A stretch of DNA of 64,000 nucleotides from contig JABYQU010000001.1 of the NCBI GenBank assembly GCA_022264855.1, forward strand, positions 310,001 to 374,000, given 5' to 3'. Position 1 is the first letter of the stretch. Each line of letters opens with the position of its first letter. Below, in pieces: positions 11,923 through 22,388 of this stretch. Below the pieces are notes generated by a model. That model was not told the origin of the DNA. It saw only the letters and a list, made by a program, of their open reading frames with translations, and did not search any database. A program made the translations under genes and the position numbers. Origin of the DNA: Lenzites betulinus. Its lineage: Eukaryota; Basidiomycota; Agaricomycetes; Polyporales; Polyporaceae.

Positions 11923-12705
11923 TCAAAAGCCGTGGTGGCGCTCGTACCCAGCAGCAGCGGCGGCGGCGGCGGCGGCGGCGGTAGGCTCCTGGTACGCAGT
12001 AGGGGCCGGGGGGAGAGAGCAGCCCGATCGGTAATGTCCCTTTTGGCCGCAGTTGAAGCAAGTGATGTCGGCGATTGGGCGCTTAGCGAGGACGGAGGGG
12101 GTGGGTGCATATGCAGCGAGGGCGGGGGTACTGTCGCGGGATGGGCCTAAGCGGGCATCTTCGTTCACAAGACGTCGGACGACGCTGGAGAAAGTACGAT
12201 CGGACTCCGGAAGGGCTTCAAGTGAGACGATGAACGGGCCAAAGCGGGACGGGAGGCCGGCAAGCAGGACGCCGAGGCGCTCTTCGTCAGAGATCGAGGC
12301 GCCAGCCTGTTCGAGACGGAATGCGCTCTTGCGGACCTGCGCGACATACGCCTGGATGGCCTGTGGGGCCTCCATACGTTGGCGGTAGAATTCGGTGCGG
12401 AGGGTGATACGGGAGCCTAGGCCGGCTGAGGCGTGTACTTCCTGTAGGAGGACCCACAAGTCGGCTGCGACATCACCGGTGACATGAGAGAGCTGATCGG
12501 GTTCGACGTTGAGCTGTAGCTCGGCTACTGCTTCGTCGTTGCAGCGCTGCCAAGCCCGGACGGTCTTCGAGTTGGGGGAGCCGAGCGGTCGAGTAGCGGT
12601 GCCAGATACGACTTCCCATATGCCCTTGCGGACCAAGATCGCCCGCATCTGGATCGACCACTCAGCGTAGTTCGAGTCGTTCAACTTGTCAATGTGTCCG
12701 GCCAT
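11923..12705 (-). CDS. gag: Copia-type Gag polyprotein with CCHC zinc knuckle
   Basis: This is a 260-residue Gag capsid/nucleocapsid protein of the element. I chose the methionine at 12705 (MAGHIDKLNDSNYAEWSIQM), because the longer frame to 12867 has no need of its low-complexity leader and would run into the LTR. The N-terminus has the LND-NYxxW motif of Copia Gag (the UBN2/DUF4219-type region), followed by the helical gag core (LSHVTGDVAADLW, YRQRMEAPQAIQAYV, LAGLPSRFGPF). The nucleocapsid knuckle CFNCGQKGHYRSGC (CX2CX4HX4C) follows near the C-terminus. The tail holds a polyalanine run encoded by a GCC/GGC repeat at about 11955-11985. No pol follows. It probably packages element RNA, with enzymes supplied in trans (inference). 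Confidence 0.9.
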   Translation of the reverse strand: MAGHIDKLNDSNYAEWSIQMRAILVRKGIWEVVSGTATRPLGSPNSKTVRAWQRCNDEAVAELQLNVEPDQLSHVTGDVAADLWVLLQEVHASAGLGSRITLRTEFYRQRMEAPQAIQAYVAQVRKSAFRLEQAGASISDEERLGVLLAGLPSRFGPFIVSLEALPESDRTFSSVVRRLVNEDARLGPSRDSTPALAAYAPTPSVLAKRPIADITCFNCGQKGHYRSGCSLPPAPTAYQEPTAAAAAAAAAAGYERHHGF

Positions 12706-12813
12706 CACGGAGTACGGTTCGGGGTTCGGGTCGGTATCGGTTACGGTCGGTCGGTCGGTCGGTCGGCTCGGGTCGGGGTGCTCGGTTGGCCTCCGAGTAG
12801 GACTACGCGTTTG

Positions 12814-13078
12814 TGTTGATTTTAAGCGAACGGGGGCAGGCGCGGGGCAGTCGGTCGGAGCAAACACAGCGGAAGGACGTAGATTTAAAAGGGGGGGCGT
12901 TTTGTCCTCGTATGGCTAGGCGGGAGGGAGATGAGCGCGCGGGGGGGTAGCCAGAGGCAAACGCGTGAGGACAGAAAATTGGCGGGAAATAAGATATAAG
13001 TAGAATAAAAAAACTTCCGGCAACGGCCGCGCCGTGACTCGACCTTCAATATTATGTAAGCTATCTAAAACCTTAACA
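12814..13078 (-). repeat. LTR, right copy (5' LTR in element orientation)
   Basis: 265 bp, same ends as the left LTR. It would carry the promoter for the minus-strand gag transcript. A TATA-like TTATATC lies within it on the minus strand. Confidence 0.93.
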
Positions 13079-14695
13079 AGCGGCTCGCTACGAATGCTAA
13101 GAATGCTACGTCGCAGCGGCCGGCAGGAATGCTATGTCGCAGCGGCTCGCTACACATGCTAAGAATGCTACCTCGCAGCGGCCGGCAAGAATGCTACGTC
13201 ACAGCGGCTCGCTACGAATGCTAAGAATGCTACGTCGCAGCAGCCGGCAAGAATGCTACGTCGCAGCAGCCGGCAAGAATGCTACGTCGCAGCGGCCGGC
13301 AGGAATGCTACGTCGCAACGGCCGGCAAGAATGCTACGTCGCAGCAGCCGGCAGGAATGCTATGTCGCAGCAGCTCGCTACAAACGCTAAGAATGCTGCA
13401 TCGCAGCAGCCGGCAAGAATGCTACGTTGCAGCGGCTCGCTACGAATGCTAAGAATGCTACGTCGCAGCAGCCGGCAAGAATGCTACGTCGCAGCAGCCG
13501 GCAAGAATGCTACGTCGCAGCGGCTCGCTACGAATGCTAAGAATGCTACGTCGCAGCAGCCGGCAAGAATGCTACGTTGCAGCGGCTCGCTACGAATGCT
13601 AAGAATGCTACGTCGCAGCAGCCGGCAAGAATGCTACGTCGCAGCGGCTCGCTACGAATGCTAAGAATGCTATGTCGCAGCGGCTCGCTACACATGCTAA
13701 GAATGCTACGTCGCAGCGGCCGGCAAGAATGCTATGTTGCAGCGGCTCGCTACGAATGCTACGTCGCAGCAGCCGGCAAGAATGCTACGTCGCAGCAGCC
13801 GGCAAGAATGCTACGTCGCAGCGGCTCGCTACGAATGCTAAGAATGCTACGTCGCAGCAGCCGGCAAGAATGCTACGTTGCAGCGGCTCGCTACGAATGC
13901 TAAGAATGCTATGTCGCAGCGGCTCGCTACACATGCTAAGAATGCTACCTCGCAGCGGCCGGCAAGAATGCTACGTCACAGCGGCTCGCTACACATGCTA
14001 AGAATGCTACGTCGCAGCGGCCGGCAAGAATGCTATGTTGCAGCGGCTCGCTACGAATGCTACGTCGCAGCAGCCGGCAAGAATGCTACGTCGCAGCAGC
14101 CGGCAAGAATGCTACGTCGCAGCGGCTCGCTACGAATGCTAAGAATGCTACGTCGCAGCAGCCGGCAAGAATGCTACGTTGCAGCGGCTCGCTACGAATG
14201 CTAAGAATGCTATGTCGCAGCGGCTCGCTACACATGCTAAGAATGCTACCTCGCAGCGGCCGGCAAGAATGCTACGTCACAGCGGCTCGCTACACATGCT
14301 AAGAATGCTACGTCGCAGCGGCCGGCAAGAATGCTATGTTGCAGCGGCTCGCTACGAATGCTACGTCGCAGCAGCCGGCAAGAATGCTACGTCGCAGCAG
14401 CCGGCAAGAATGCTACGTCGCAGCGGCTCGCTACGAATGCTAAGAATGCTACGTCGCAGCAGCCGGCAAGAATGCTACGTTGCAGCGGCTCGCTACGAAT
14501 GCTAAGAATGCTACGTCGCAGCAGCCGGCAAGAATGCTACGTCGCAACGGCCGGCAAGAATGCTACGTCACAGCAGCCGGCAGGAATGCTATGTCGCAGC
14601 AGCTCGCTACGAACGCTAAGAATGCTGCATCGCAGCAGCCGGCAAGAATGCTGCATTGCAGCGGCCCGCTACAAATGCTAAGAATGCTTAGTGGC
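13079..14695. repeat. Satellite array, right part, with 301-bp higher-order repeat
   Basis: The same modules as in 11030-11574 continue after the LTR element. From about 13600 to 14500 they are organised in a higher-order unit of 301 bp. Identical stretches recur at 13729, 14030 and 14331, and at 13577/13603, 13878, 14179 and 14480. Open frames run through the array on the plus strand (repeats of RQECYVAAA, GSLRMLRMLRR, SRQ), but these are an effect of repeat composition. Because 301 is not a multiple of three, the frame changes with each copy. No evidence of a protein-coding gene. Confidence 0.92.
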
Positions 14696-15760
14696 TGTAA
14701 TGCTTGTTTAGCCAGCAGACTTGGTAGTGTTGCTCGTGTTGGTGGTGTTGGTGGTAGTGGTCCTGATAGCAGTGGTGGTACCTATGAAAGTGTTGAATTG
14801 GTGATTGTTAGTTTTAGTTAATCCAGTGTTGGTAGTTGTTTACATTCATTACGTCTTCATCTCACATTTGTTACAACTTCATCACACATTCACCTTATTT
14901 ATATTGTGAAACCGTGCTCTACTCACCTTTCACCTTTATTTCATATAATGTGCAATGTTGATGTAACGAATTGGAGCATTTTGAATAGACTCTTCTATTG
15001 CACTGTAATTCCATTGGGAATGTGTCTTCTGGTTTGAGTTAATGTTATATGCTTTTCCCATGTCTAAGTTGGTGTCTATGTTATGAACATATTACAATAC
15101 ATTCCATAGATGGAAACATTTCAAATTGTCTCCTTGTTTGATATCTGTGTGGAAGCAATAATCTATGATATCTCACAAATGCTACTCCCATCTCATAGCC
15201 AATTGTCTATATTGTGTAGCTTATCTGTGTATTGTATCTTCCCATTTATGCTAGGATAATAAGAGTGAAATAACTGTATAATTGGGTATTTTACTTCCCA
15301 TAGCACGCTTCCGTTTCATGCAAATGCCATTGAGAATGGTTTTTGAATAAGAGTACATATCCCATTAACATCTGGCAAAGTATAACCCTTCTGGTGTGAT
15401 ATGGGAGTACCATGTGTGATATACAGCATGCTATTGCTTCTACAATGAAAGCAAACCAAGGCAAAATTTAGAATGCTTTCAGCTATGTAAAGTTTCGTAA
15501 TATGTTTTATAACATAAAAGCCGGCGTAGACATGGGAAAAGCATGTAACATTACCTCACACCATGAGACACATTCACAATGGAATCACCGTGCAATATCA
15601 GAGTCCATTCAAAATGCTTCGGTTCGTTACATCAACATTCCATTCAGAACATAATCAGTATATGACAGCATTGTCACACTATCGTCACATTTGGCCAATG
15701 ATAACTGTGTGATATCCATGTCACATGTAGTTCCATGGTTCCATGCCCCCGGTGTTTAGC
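14696..15760. repeat. AT-rich island with a large imperfect palindrome (foldback/MITE-like)
   Basis: Strongly AT-rich compared with neighbours and free of coding frames. The arm 14954-15196 is the imperfect reverse complement of 15388-15639. The outer roughly 110 bp (14954-15065 against 15528-15639) match best, for example AATGTTGATGTAACGAA and GCATTTTGAAT[A/G]GACTC. The inner part is about 70% matched by eye. The loop is about 190 bp. A short TTGGTGG-type microsatellite lies at 14720-14780. No target-site duplication or known terminal motif was found. Confidence 0.8.
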
Positions 15761-15932
15761 TAGGGCGAATGAACGTATCTTTCTGCTTTACTTGTCAAGC
15801 CTCTTTCCGCCCCTTGTGTGGAAACCGGGCAGCAAATCTTGAATATGTCTTCTCTTGCTCTTTCAGGTCTGTCATTCACGCTAGAAAGAGATGTGCACAA
15901 AGTAACATTTTGCCTGATGCCTGCACACGGAG

Positions 15933-15939
15933 TATAAAA
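15933..15939 (+). promoter_or_regulatory. TATA box of the gene at 15985
   Basis: GAGTATAAAAATC lies about 50 bp before the ATG at 15985. This spacing is compatible with a transcription start just ahead of the start codon, and it supports 15985 as the first ATG. Confidence 0.5.
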
Positions 15940-15984
15940 ATCAGCACACGTCCTCACTCTAAGCAACACTTGCCTTCATCCATC

Positions 15985-17392
15985 ATGCCCACCAACCAAT
16001 TACATGGACCTCCGACGAGCATCCTTACTCTACCAAAGACATGTGAGGATTGGGACGTTCCTAAGTTCCTGTATGAGGATGAGGTCCTATGGAACGTCGT
16101 CAGTACCACTCTCCATCTCTCATGCTCAGTGTAGAATCCCTGATTGACGCACCCGTCCCCTTGGTGTTCTTGACTCCGAACAGGAAACAAGGTCGCCGGT
16201 CCTAATGGCCCAGGAAGTTCAGAAGTACTTAGGCATATACGACCTTGTGTCAACCTCAATCGCCATTGGCGACACGTCCCAATTCGTGTCCGACTTGGAC
16301 AAGCTCACCCCGTTCGAAGCCAACGGCTTCCGCTGGTTCTTTCCAGCACTCTACGAGCTTGTCAGCTCGCCAGTTACGAGCGTCTCCTTGAGTTCCATGC
16401 CCCCACACCGCGAAGCACCGCCTGCCCCGCCCCCGACGCAGGCTCCGCTGCCTCTGGTCACCGCCACAGCACGACCCATGCGCCCAATACCGGCGTCGAG
16501 GCGCAGCGTCAATACCCCTCAAGGTTCAAGTTGGGGAGAACATCCTCAGCAAAGTCCGGGAGGCCGTCCCGACAATGCACCCATCCCACCAGGCGCCGGC
16601 AGTCCAGTTGAACTGTGCAGTCGTGTCGACATCGCGTCCTTTCGCTCCAGGTCTGCACCGATGGGCTACCACGCCACCTCGAAGCGGGATATCGATACGC
16701 TGCCGCGGAGGGCGCTCTTCGCGCCGGTCGTTGCGGTCTGCGTCGTGGACAGCGGCCACGGGCCCACCAATCCCGCGGGAGCGACGTCTCGAGAGGAGAA
16801 AAAGCCCCACGAGTCCGGCGAGGCTGGGACGAGCGTCACGTTTGAGCCGGAGTGCATTGCGCACATAGCGTACACGACCAACGGCCTCTGGTTCAACCGC
16901 GTCCCGCCAAGGCCCGCGAGCTTAATGATCGACCTTCGGTGGCACGCACCTGTGGACATGGCGACGGTGGCCCCATCGAATGTATGGGTTGTCGCGAAGA
17001 AGCTCGCGGGCGGAGTATTCGGCGTGTACAACAAGCCGGACCACACCCGCCGCTGGGAGACCACCGCTATGCGCATCTATTGGGCGGGCGCGATGCCTCG
17101 GTATTTCTCCATCGTCCCGGAATTGGAGTTCAGCGCCTGCGACGACCTCAGCGCGAAGCCGAGTCCCTTCGCCTGCATCAGGTGGCATGCCGCGACACAT
17201 CTGTCGTGTGAGGTCCTGATGGTGTTCAAGCGGCGTCAAGGGTTCGAGACCGACGCAAAGCTCACTGCGGAGGAGAAGGGGATGCTCGGCATAGGGCTGG
17301 ACCCCCGCCAGATGAGGACGTCCCGTAGGGGCCGTATGAGATACACGAATGACGATGAAGAAGCAAGGGTTCCTTCTGGACGTTTTTCGTAA
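15985..17392 (+). CDS. Unrecognised two-exon protein, about 450 residues
   Basis: Exon 1 is 15985-16128 (48 codons, MPTNQLHGPPTSILTL...). A 55-bp phase-0 intron follows (16129-16183, GTGTAG...GAACAG). Exon 2 runs from 16184 to the stop at 17390-17392. Without the intron an in-frame stop would end the protein at once. The N-terminal part (YLGIYDLVSTSIAIGD, LTPFEANGFRWFFPAL) looks globular and helical. A Pro-rich linker follows (residues about 120-180), then a second globular part with many Trp (LWFNRVPPR, DLRWHAP, RRWETTAMRIYW, CIRWHAATHL, VLMVFKRRQGF) and a basic tail. I recognise no domain. A TATA box upstream and long open exons support a real gene. It sits alone between the palindrome and the minus-strand housekeeping block. 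Confidence 0.65.
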
Positions 17393-17701
17393 TTGGCTAT
17401 GTCCACCGTATACCGAATGTTCTTGTGCTGTTGTGTATCCACCCAGTTCTAGCAGTCTCTTCGCACTTAATGTCAATCTCGGCTGTCGTACCAGCCGCGG
17501 CACGTTCAAGTCAGTTAAGGTTAAAGACCTCTGAATGACCAATAAACGACTTACATGGATGGCGGTCTCTCAACAGAGGTTGCATTGGGTCGTCGAATCC
17601 ACCGCTGTCGAGCCATGGCATCACTTCCGGGCACCGAGCTAGCAGAGAAGGATTATATTACATGTACAAGGAAGCTCACAACACGTTACAAAGACACCGG
17701 A

Positions 17702-20700
17702 TTAGAACCCGCTCGCAGTGACGCGCAGCTGCTCGAGCTTCTTCAGCACCTCTCCTACCGTCCGGTCCAATTCGCCCGCGATTGTGCTTTGCTTGTTGGC
17801 GGGGAGCTTGGCGAAAGACTCGCAGAGGTCGCCATCGACGACGGCCTTGACAGGGACGTAGTATCCTCGCCACGCGAGGTGGTCCCGGCCGACAAGGCTG
17901 AGTTGCTCGGTGCGCATGTGCTGCTCCAATGTCGTTAGAAGGTCGACATCCTCCTTGGACACGAAGGGGACGAGGATGCCGATTGTGCCCTGCAGACAAG
18001 TGTAGAGGACAACCTCGCGGCCTCCCGCAACCAGAGCGACCTTGTGAAGGGAGGTCACAATGTCGCCGATGTGGAAATGGGAGAGCATGACGGTCTTGTG
18101 GGGAGCGCCGAACAGAACACCCTTCTCATGCAAGATGCCAGCGCCGGTTGGATCGTCGTCGACTTGATCCGAGACCTTGGGATCTAATCGGTTGACGAAA
18201 ACGTTCCCGAACCTATCCGCGGCTACAACGGTGTTGTAATCTAGCATTGTGGTGGCAGAGACCCATCGAGGCTGGTCATCATCGGCAAAGACGAGCAATT
18301 TGTTCTCCGGAGGTTTGTAGACGGCATAGAACACGGATTCCTGCATGTCACCGACAATGATGCGAGAACCTTGCGTGTTGAGGGTCACGATAGCAGATGG
18401 GAAAGCCTGACAATATGTAAGACCCAGGTTCATCAGAGTCGAGATCAACACACCTTGTGTTCCACTTTGCGTAGTAGCTTCTTCTTCCCCATATCGTATA
18501 GCCTGAGGGATTTCCCAACCCCTGCTATCAGCTTGCCCTGGAACGCCATGATCGCTAATGGGACGTCATTGGTCTCCGTCTAAGCGAAGAGAGGGTGAGG
18601 AATATTTTTAATGAGAGGATAGACAAACATACTTTGTGGAGGAATTCCAATTCTCGTCCGTCGTTGATAAACCGGTATGTTCTCAGGAAGCCGCTTGTAC
18701 ATGATCTTGGGGAGAGGAATGTATCCTGGGCGGTGCCGACGACAAGATGCAGCTCATTGCCGCGCGCCGTGAAAGGGACGATGGCTATCGAGAACGCCGC
18801 CTCGTTGTTGTCCAAATGAACCACGTTGACGGTGCTCGACTAAGTCGATGTGAGTAATCGTCCCCAACGGAAGCCTGGACGGACTTACTTCCAGCGGGCT
18901 GATGATACGTATACAAGAAGCCCAAGTTCCGGCAGGGGCTTTTGGTCGACCAAACTGCTCGGGGGCAAGAGACAGCACCTCGCTATCAAGCCGCTGTCCC
19001 CGTTCTCGCTGTGCACAACATTAGCATATAGTCGCACGCAGGTCTGGGTGTACTTACCAGTTCTTGCAGCTTTTTGGAAGCCGCTTCCTCGCTCATCACC
19101 CGGTGGTCACCCTCGATCAGGTAAATGAGACCGTTGGTGGGATGTGGGATAAATTTGCGAGGAGTGTAGCTTAGCGGCATAGAATCCTGCTTAAGCTTCG
19201 TCCCAAGTTTCGGGATCTGGAATATCCTGGTGAGGTGGCGTCAGCACTGTGGTCTATGTTCAATAGGGCCAGCGAACGGTGGGTGACACTCAGTAGGAAC
19301 AATTGGTATATGGAAATTTGTCTCAACATATGCGCTCAAGGCGCATGATTTGCGTACAGTTTGTCATCACTGTGACGACCCACGCTGAATAGATGCGAGC
19401 ATACGGTGCTTACCTCAACAGACTGCCCGAGATACCGATGAGACCTTCTGTGCAAAGCTCGGCAGAGAAGCTCCACGCGTAGTCGAGGTTCTCGAAGATG
19501 AGCGGCGTGAAATGCATAAAGTTTTGGTACGTGTAGTTGAGCCATGGGCGCGACGAGAGAGCAAGGATAGCGGGGTTCTGCTGGACGTTGACTCGGAGCA
19601 AGCGGATTGGCCGAGTGCCCAAAAAGCGGGTACGCGTATCTGTTAGTTGTCCATTGACCGGGTCCAAGACCGTGCGCAAGAGGACACCATTTTGGAGGCC
19701 GATGTTGACAAAGGTAGTCGGCTGGGACTTGTTGATACTGGCGTCCAGCATATCAGCGATACAGATGGCGGAGGGAGGAGCAGTGAGAGCTTGAAGACTG
19801 ATAGTCTCGAGCGTGCTCTCGGGATCGAGAGATACAATCCGGACTGTCTGATCCTCGCATCCGACAGCCTGTAAACGGAGTGAGAGAGCGGTTGCACAGA
19901 GGTGAATGAAACGCATACCAGATACGGTGTGCGCTGTCGCCCCTCCGGCACCTCGGCAACACTCAAGGCAAGTACAGTGCTACCCATCGCTTTCCGGTCT
20001 TGGTACTCATTCAGTTGACCGTCAAGATCAAGCTCGAAGTAAACAAGCTCCGCGGAGCTCAGTGCAACAACCACTTGGCGCTTGTTGGTGGTCGCGCATA
20101 CGATCGTCTTGCCCGAAGGAGCCTTCCACTCATTCACGCGGCGATCGGCAAGGACGTGGCGAATGCCGTGGGGGTACACTTGAAGTAACGCGTCGGCACC
20201 AATTTGTTGCACCGCAAGAGTGGGTGCGGACGATAGGAAGCCAGTGTCTTGGACCTCTTCGATTGTCTCGCCGATGGAGAGGACGAGCGTTCCATTGACG
20301 AAGGACAGGATGATGTAAGAGTCGTAGGGATCTGAAAAGCCTATGAGCGAATTTTTACGTTTCAATACGACGAGACTTGCCGTCTTCTTTGAGCTTGGTG
20401 GTCCACACCGCGTTGGGGATACCAGGGAGGTCGGAACTGACGACCTCCTCGACCTCTAGACCATGACGCAGGGTTCTGAACGTACTCCTGGCACCACGCC
20501 CACAGGCTGTGAAAATCTGCGGTGTGTCGGAATTCGGCAGCAAGTTCATCACCTTGGAATCAATGATGGGACACAAGGACTCCAATTCGTCGACTAGTGT
20601 CAAATTGTCCAGCGCTCGAGGCTTGAAGTAAGCGCGAGGCAGAGCTGCTGTAGGATCAGCCATCCCATAAGCGGGGTAGTCGGCAGAGCTCCATTCAGGC

Positions 20701-22046
20701 TCATTGTCGTCGTCTCCAAGCTTCTGGAATTGGTAGAAGTAGCTGCGAGTGCGGGGATCAGCACAGGGTTCGGAGTACAGCGTACAGAACACGTACTGGT
20801 TACCAAACTCCGAAGCTACAAACAAAAATCCAGACTTCAGAATGCAGAGACTAGACGCGACGGGGACAGTGTCAAAGTACTTGATTCTGACAGCCTTCAC
20901 ATCCTGCTCTTCGTGTTCGATAGTGACCTTGTAAAGGTCCCCTTCTTCACTTTGCAGCAGGAAGAAGAAAGCGCCCTATATCATAAACGCGGTTACAACA
21001 GTTCCAATAAGTATTGAATACCAAAACTTGCCTTCATCTTGTGCATCACAGTTGCAGTGATGAGAAGACCACGGTCTGTATCTTCGAGAGGATGCTTCCG
21101 TCGGGGAATCGGTATACGATGTTGGGGAGCATCCATATGCCGGTAGATGATATGATCCTCACAACAGACTAGAACACCAGACGGGCCGTCATAGCGGTCG
21201 GTGGTTGCCAATTGACCTCCAGGTACCTGAACTAGGAGGTTCGCGCGTGGGTCGGTAGGTTCACTCCATTTTCGTACGACGTGGTTCAGGCCGAGATCGA
21301 GTTCGTAATAGGTCAGCATCTGTGTCGCAAACTTAGCACGGTAACCCATAGTGGTGACAATGGACATACCTTCTCCGCGTTGTTGAACGCTTCGCCAGTG
21401 GGGTCTTGGTCGGATTCTGAATAGTCGACCTCTAGCGCCGCAAATGTAGGGTTTTCGAAGCCCACATCTAAGCCTACGATATGGTGGATGATCGCGTTGT
21501 TTTTGTGAGCCTCAAGGGGTGAGGAGATGGTCAAATTCGCTGCCGCGTCTCTGTTAAGAATGTACACCAGCTTCGCCTTCTCCACGGCCCCGACCATCAG
21601 ACTACGGCCTTTGGGGTCGGTGGCGAGAAACTGTCCAGGGACGATTCGACGCGCGCCAGACTTGCCATACGTCTCCTGGTGTACCTTGAGGAAGGTGCTC
21701 GTTCTCGGGTCGTATTCCAAGATGACGATACGTCCCGAGTCGGACCCTACGATTACATAATCTAAGAAACAGAAGCGGAGTGAATATTACGAGGAGAAAC
21801 AGACACGTACAAGGGCGCACCCTTGGTACCGCCGGTCAGGCGGAAAGCAGCGAGCGAGCGAATGGAGCCAAAGACGTCACTCGCAATCACCGTCAAGACC
21901 TTTCCACTCTGTGTATCAGGTCGCAGGAGCTCAAGGCGTGTGCCGCGCGACACGACAATCTCCTGTGTCCGCGATCCCGAGAAGTTGCCCGCGACTGCAT
22001 GCGAGATGGCAGTCGGCGGTTGTAGTGTCACGTTATACAGATGCAT
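17702..22046 (-). CDS. RSE1: Pre-mRNA splicing factor RSE1 (SF3B subunit 3, SF3b130)
   Basis: This is a subunit of the SF3b complex of the U2 snRNP. It is a triple beta-propeller scaffold (CPSF-A/DDB1 superfamily) that supports SF3B1 in branch-site recognition. The N-terminus [16 protein letters not shown] and [10 protein letters not shown] are typical of the family. The series [45 protein letters not shown] and [15 protein letters not shown] follows through several short introns. The C-terminal CPSF-A region includes [23 protein letters not shown], and [19 protein letters not shown] with an [16 protein letters not shown] tail. About ten exons and about 1200 residues, the usual length. The start is set by the conserved MHLYN, and an upstream in-frame ATG at 22067 is not needed. 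The gene heads a run of four minus-strand genes. Transcription probably starts within the 343 bp shared with the 3' end of TOP3. Confidence 0.95.
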
Positions 22047-22388
22047 AGCAGTCAAACACAGCAGCAAGAAGGTACAGCGTAGAGCAAGGAGCGATGTGGG
22101 CCGTCAGCGAGCCCCAGGAGGGCGAGCGAGCGAGGTTGAGCAGCGGACAACGAGAACGAGAGCGAAGGCAAGGACTCAGACGCGTCCACTTCAACGCGAA
22201 GAAAGCGCGAGCGGTTCCGGGGTCTTTGTACACATGCGGACTCCGGTCACTCCTCTGCGCGCTAATCCGTCTGTGAGCTGCTCAGGCTCGCGTCCTGGGT
22301 GAATCGATGTGACAACTAGTACTACACTGCTACAGTATAACGTCGACAACTAGAATGCAAAACAAAAGTAGCGGAGTATTCCAAAGCT

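Larger units (their letters stand above)
11575..13078 (-). mobile_element. Complete non-autonomous gag-only LTR retrotransposon (Copia-like)
   Basis: Two direct LTRs of exactly 265 bp lie at 11575-11839 and 12814-13078. Each begins TGTTGA and ends TTAACA on the plus strand. By eye I see two differences between them (A/G in GAGATGAGC[A/G]CGCG and C/T in GAAAAT[C/T]GGCG), so insertion is recent. The element is flanked by a 5-bp target-site duplication, AGCGG, at 11570-11574 and 13079-13083. Internal DNA is only 974 bp and encodes Gag alone on the minus strand, with no protease, integrase or reverse transcriptase. This matches the class called TR-GAG, non-autonomous elements that rely on a related autonomous element. 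The element is 1504 bp in total. No convincing tRNA primer-binding site was recognised. Confidence 0.93.

Noticed and set aside
12706..12867. N-terminal extension of Gag starting within the LTR
   Set aside because: Low-complexity sequence rich in Arg/Pro/Thr from TCGG repeats. The family start motif MAGHIDKLND is at 12705.
11030..14695. CRISPR-like array
   Set aside because: Units are contiguous, without unique spacers, and the DNA is from a fungus.
13134..14821. Series of long plus-strand open frames encoding repeated RMLRMLRR/RQECYVAAA peptides
   Set aside because: They lie wholly within the satellite array, start and end with the repeat, and change frame each 301 bp. Openness is due to unit composition.
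16526..17542. Minus-strand frames opposite the two-exon gene
   Set aside because: The plus-strand frame is longer, has a TATA box and a proper intron, and the minus frames lack signatures.
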